Below, in pieces: positions 6,364 through 8,626 of a stretch of DNA of 8,626 nt (position 1 is its first letter; each line of letters begins with the position of its first letter). This stretch comes from an uncultured Clostridium sp. (lineage in GTDB: Bacteria > Bacillota > Clostridia > Christensenellales > Pumilibacteraceae). The notes under the pieces are model-generated. The model was not told where the DNA came from and searched no databases. It was given only the letters and a program-made list of their open reading frames with translations. Position numbers and translations under genes: made by a program. Location: positions 1-8,626 of the forward strand of contig USKH01000041.1 in assembly GCA_900555125.1 (NCBI GenBank). Direction: 5' to 3'.

Positions 6364-6441
6364 GTCGGATTAGCTCAGTTGGATATGAGCGTGCGCCTCC
6401 TAAGCGCAAGGCCCCCGGTTCGAGCCCGGGATCCGACGCCA
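6364..6441 (+). tRNA. tRNA-Arg (anticodon CCU), complete with CCA
   Basis: All stems pair perfectly: acceptor GTCGGAT/ATCCGAC (6364-6370 and 6431-6437), D-stem GCTC/GAGC, anticodon stem TGCGC/GCGCA with loop CTCCTAA (anticodon CCT at 6399-6401), and T-stem CCCGG/CCGGG with loop TTCGAGC. Discriminator G and an encoded CCA follow (6438-6441). It reads AGG codons. It has the same anticodon as the broken tRNA at 5618 but different acceptor and anticodon stems, so it is an independent gene and not that gene restored. Its anticodon loop contains CTCCTAAG, matching attachment core 2 over 8 bases, so it could itself be an integration target. Confidence 0.96.
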
Positions 6442-6449
6442 CTTCCGTT

Positions 6450-6480
6450 AGGAATCGCATCGACCGATACGATTCCTTTT
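6450..6480 (+). terminator. Rho-independent terminator after tRNA-Arg
   Basis: AGGAATCG (6450-6457) pairs perfectly with CGATTCCT (6470-6477), and the interior can add ATC/GAT. The run TTTTATTT follows. It lies 8 nt after the tRNA CCA end, so the tRNA is a single-gene transcript on the plus strand. Confidence 0.85.
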
Positions 6481-6493
6481 ATTTATGTCCAAC

Positions 6494-6530
6494 ATAAAAA
6501 TAGCCGAGAGTTTCAATACCCTCGGCTATT
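6494..6530 (-). terminator. Rho-independent terminator of the integrase operon
   Basis: AATAGCCGAG (6499-6508) and CTCGGCTATT (6521-6530) form a perfect 10-bp stem with a 12-nt loop. On the minus strand it is followed by TTTTTATG. It lies 12 nt after the last minus-strand stop and faces the tRNA terminator 20 bp away, which insulates the two converging units. Confidence 0.88.
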
Positions 6531-6542
6531 ATAATGTCTGTT

Positions 6543-6959
6543 TCATAATTTTTCGCGTTTCTTTTCTGAGCCTTCTTCGACTCTACGTTCGATCTCTTTT
6601 TCCAATTCGCGGTAGTTTATAATCCATATTCTTCCGTGCAGAAACTTAGATACGTTATCCGATGCCGTGCATCTGTCGATTGTATGCTTATCAACGGCAT
6701 ATTTATGAGTCCGATTAAAACGAATAAGTGAGTCGTGCTTATTCCTTAGAAGCGGCATTTCGCACTTAACTTGTTCGCCTTGCGGGTTTATTTTACTCAT
6801 AAAATCATCAAAGTTTATAAGCCAAGCAGTATCGTGAACATAGTATTCGACGTCATTTTGTTCTGCAAAACGTCGCAAATTCGGTCGTCGGATAATTGTG
6901 TTTTTATCGGCTTGCTTGAATAGCTTTGCTATATATCCGCTTGTTACTAACTTATTCAT
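6543..6959 (-). CDS. Small protein with two excisionase-like winged-helix modules
   Basis: This is a 138-residue basic protein not known to me by name. It seems to be an internal duplication. Residues 1-57 end in TAWLINFDDFMSKI, and residues about 68-126 end in GRIWIINYRELEKEI. Both resemble the strand-wing-helix end of excisionase/MerR-like DNA-binding proteins, and both match the end of the neighbouring gene product (DAWLINIDELYNYF). A charged tail (EKKREKL) closes it. The ATG at 6959 has AGGCAGG upstream and overlaps the previous gene by 8 nt, so coupled translation is likely; an earlier in-frame start would overlap far more. It is the last gene of the operon. A role as recombination directionality factor or regulator of the element is inferred from fold-like features and context. 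The duplication is seen by eye and moderately sure. Confidence 0.7.
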   Translation of the reverse strand: MNKLVTSGYIAKLFKQADKNTIIRRPNLRRFAEQNDVEYYVHDTAWLINFDDFMSKINPQGEQVKCEMPLLRNKHDSLIRFNRTHKYAVDKHTIDRCTASDNVSKFLHGRIWIINYRELEKEIERRVEEGSEKKREKL

Positions 6960-7152
6960 TTTTGCCTGCCTTTGTGAAGTAGTTGTAGAGTTCGTCAATA
7001 TTGATAAGCCAAGCGTCGCCAAATTTAATGGACGTAATAGCACCTTGTTTTATCATATATTGAACGGTTCGCCATTTTAATGCTGTTTTGGGATCGCGTT
7101 TCTTCATTTCTGCGAGAACGTCGTTTATTCTTCTTAATCGTGGTATGTACAT
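6952..7152 (-). CDS. Excisionase-like small DNA-binding protein
   Basis: The 66-residue basic protein has the layout of Xis/MerR-type winged helix proteins: helical VLAEMKKR, a helix TVQYMIKQGAI, then a wing and closing helix, IKFGDAWLINIDELYNYF. This matches the familiar family pattern of an RxxxxGxxxxxxxGxxWxIxxxxLxxF-like ending. The ATG at 7152 lies 2 nt after the integrase stop and has GAGG within the integrase end, 6 nt upstream; a GTG at 7164 is the less likely alternative. Such proteins usually bend attachment-site DNA and bias the recombinase to excision. Being downstream of the integrase, rather than upstream as in phage lambda relatives read towards the attachment site, is slightly unusual. 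The specific role is inference. Confidence 0.75.
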   Translation of the reverse strand: MYIPRLRRINDVLAEMKKRDPKTALKWRTVQYMIKQGAITSIKFGDAWLINIDELYNYFTKAGKNE

Positions 7153-7153
7153 T

Positions 7154-8581
7154 TTATTCCTCACTTTCTATAAGATTGATTGCGTTTACAACCTTTTCTT
7201 GCGTGTCTGGTATGAAGTGGCTATAAACCTGTAGAGTTATGCTCGAGTCGCTATGTCCCATATACTTACTAACGGTCTGAATGGGCACGTTTTGAGAGAG
7301 CAACATACTACAATAGGTATGTCGAAGTCCGTGACAAGTTACGGCTTTGAAACCGTTTCTTTCCTCGAATTTCTTAAGCCATGAGCCTATATGATGAACG
7401 GACTCCGGTTCTCGCATAATGTTTACTGCAAGATAATAGTTGTCCAATTTGTTGTCAAAGTCGTCGTCAGCCAAGCGAAACCAATCCATATATACTTTCA
7501 AATCGGCAATAAGTCCGTCTGAAAGCGGAATATCTCTCTCGGAAGTCTTTGTTTTCGGACACTTTTCGTAAGTGCCAAGCCTTTTTGAATACAGTCGGTT
7601 GCGTTTGATGTGAATCAATTTCTTTTCAAAATCAATGTCGCTCCAACGCAAACCGTGTAATTCTGCGTTTCTTATACCCGTTAAAAGCATAAGCTTAATC
7701 ATAATTTTGTTGTTAATGTGTTCTTCTCCGAGAGAATCTACCGCCTTAAGAAATTCCTTTGTTTCAGCGATTGAAAATACCGCTTTTTCCGTAACAGGTC
7801 TCAAAGACGTATTGCTGTTACCGGCACTGACTTTTGTTCCGCAAACGGGATTTTTCGTTATCCATTCAAAGCGCACAGCCTCGTTAAAGATAGTTCTTAG
7901 AACTCGTCTGTAACCCTTGATAGTTTCTTGCGAATACTGTTTGATTTTGACGATTTCGTCGAAATAATCATCAAACTCCAAGTTGTAGTATTCGCAAATT
8001 TTCGTTGCGACCGCTTTTGAAATTCGTCCTTCGCGATGGTTTAGGTAGTAAGAGGTGCTGCGTGGAATGATGTTTTCTCTATCCAATTCGCGAAAACTTA
8101 CTTTCTTAGGCAAAGGCTCTTTGAGTTGAACCATACCCGTAAATTCAGGTTTTTTCGTCATAAATGAATTAAGAAACATTTGCACGTCGCGAACCTTAAT
8201 GTCTGAAATAGGGCGATTATAGAGTTTTTGCTCTTTCAAATACGCCTCGAATTTTTCTTTTACTTCGACTGCGCGCAAATAATAGCTTTCTGACAAGTTG
8301 TTTTCAAGCGCAATTATCCATTCGTTCGAGAGTTGTGAAAACGTCAGAACACCGTTCATAACGCTTGCTGCTCCCGAACGATATGAATCTTCGATACTTG
8401 CCTCAAATTCCACGCTCATTCTATCTACGCTTTTTTTGAATTTCGATTCTGTCAGACCGTCGGTGTTATAGACTGTTTTTGTATACAATCTTTTACCACC
8501 TGAATCGAGATCGTTTCCGTAAACTTGAATTTTTGCTTTGAGATTTCCTTTTTTGTCTGTTGTGATTTTGTAGTATGCCAT
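7154..8581 (-). CDS. int: Tyrosine recombinase (site-specific integrase) with inserted HTH
   Basis: This 475-residue recombinase would integrate and excise the element by strand exchange at the CCTAAGG core. Residues 1 to about 75 form a small basic N-terminal domain suited to arm-site binding. A SAM-like core-binding domain begins near 77. Catalytic residues are complete: R304 (TGIRNAE), a beta-hairpin lysine at K343 or K345 (PKTKTSERD), H417 and R420 (CHGLRH), H443 (MGHSD) and nucleophile Y453 (LQVYSHF). It is 60-100 residues longer than usual. The excess lies at about 143-213, inside the core-binding domain, where residues 161-208 look like an XRE/Cro-type helix-turn-helix (for example RSTSYYLNHREGRISK). 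The start is set by GGAGG at 8588-8592. The gene leads an operon with two excisionase-like genes. No sign of frameshift, so it is probably active. Confidence 0.95.
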   Translation of the reverse strand: MAYYKITTDKKGNLKAKIQVYGNDLDSGGKRLYTKTVYNTDGLTESKFKKSVDRMSVEFEASIEDSYRSGAASVMNGVLTFSQLSNEWIIALENNLSESYYLRAVEVKEKFEAYLKEQKLYNRPISDIKVRDVQMFLNSFMTKKPEFTGMVQLKEPLPKKVSFRELDRENIIPRSTSYYLNHREGRISKAVATKICEYYNLEFDDYFDEIVKIKQYSQETIKGYRRVLRTIFNEAVRFEWITKNPVCGTKVSAGNSNTSLRPVTEKAVFSIAETKEFLKAVDSLGEEHINNKIMIKLMLLTGIRNAELHGLRWSDIDFEKKLIHIKRNRLYSKRLGTYEKCPKTKTSERDIPLSDGLIADLKVYMDWFRLADDDFDNKLDNYYLAVNIMREPESVHHIGSWLKKFEERNGFKAVTCHGLRHTYCSMLLSQNVPIQTVSKYMGHSDSSITLQVYSHFIPDTQEKVVNAINLIESEE

Positions 8582-8587
8582 TTTATA

Positions 8588-8592
8588 CCTCC
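8588..8592 (-). promoter_or_regulatory. Ribosome binding site of the integrase gene
   Basis: GGAGG on the minus strand lies 6 nt before the ATG, giving strong predicted translation. The remaining 34 bases to the window edge are too short to define the promoter. Confidence 0.85.
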
Positions 8593-8626
8593 GTATTGTC
8601 TGTTTTGATTGCGATATAATCCAAGA

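Larger units (their letters stand above)
5652..8626. mobile_element. Integrative element (left part), including a gene-less 503-bp relic at its edge
   Basis: From the break in the tRNA-Arg gene onward the DNA is more AT-rich. It holds tandem attachment sites, integrase-arm-like repeats, an intact tRNA-Arg(CCU), two excisionase-like genes and a tyrosine recombinase. Only one end is visible; the right boundary and any cargo lie outside the window. Whether it is an integrative conjugative element, a prophage or a satellite cannot be told. An alternative is that only the short stretches up to 6363 are element remnants and that the tRNA and integrase belong to a neighbouring insertion. Confidence 0.65.

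Noticed and set aside
6364..6441. The intact tRNA as the broken tRNA restored by element-supplied sequence
   Set aside because: Both halves of the intact tRNA match each other in all stems and do not match the acceptor (GTTCGTG) or anticodon stem (TCGGT) of the broken half, so it is a separate gene.
6898..7080. Plus-strand open frame of 60 codons across the small excisionase-like genes, and a 92-codon one at 7635-7913 inside the integrase gene
   Set aside because: Both are antisense to genes with clear motifs and have no ribosome binding site.
7153..7164. GTG at 7164 as the start of the 66-residue excisionase-like gene
   Set aside because: The GAGG that would drive translation lies within it, 6 nt before the ATG at 7152, so the ATG is the better start.

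Overview
The window looks like a piece of chromosome from an anaerobic, low-to-mid GC Bacillota, probably a gut-type clostridium. That rests on strong GGAGG ribosome binding sites, a Gram-positive style lipoprotein signal, a BspA-type leucine-rich repeat protein and clostridial-looking enzymes. The assignment is inferred from style and not from any marker gene.

Left part (1-5600), all on the plus strand. A glycogen/alpha-glucan phosphorylase (glgP) is followed after 7 nt by a GH13 alpha-glucan hydrolase. The two form a compact alpha-glucan degradation operon: the phosphorylase shortens linear chains to glucose-1-phosphate and the GH13 enzyme cuts short or branched dextrins. A clear promoter (TTGATT-17-TATAAT with an extended -10) then drives a separate lipoprotein gene with about eight BspA-like leucine-rich repeats. 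A hairpin terminator follows it.

Middle (5600-6540), without protein genes but highly structured. The 5' half of a tRNA-Arg(CCU) gene stops at the 3' edge of its anticodon loop (CCTAAG|G) and runs into foreign, AT-rich DNA. Exactly 503 bp further on, the same core (TCCTAAGG) recurs. The roughly 180 bp after each core align without gaps, including a palindrome at offset 29 and TTTTGGCATAG repeats ending at the same offset. This is the pattern of tandem attachment sites of a tyrosine-recombinase element, with a gene-less 503-bp relic in front of a second, larger element. An intact tRNA-Arg(CCU) with encoded CCA and its own terminator follows, carrying the same anticodon as the broken gene.

Right part (6543-8581), all on the minus strand. 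A tyrosine recombinase is followed by two very small genes encoding three related excisionase-like winged-helix modules (one single, one double). The operon ends in a strong terminator facing that of the tRNA. The integrase carries what looks like an XRE-type helix-turn-helix inserted in its core-binding domain.

My reading is that an integrative element entered a tRNA-Arg(CCU) gene at its anticodon loop. It broke the gene and lies next to, or carries, a complete tRNA-Arg(CCU) that could replace it. The far end of the element is outside the window, so this cannot be settled here.
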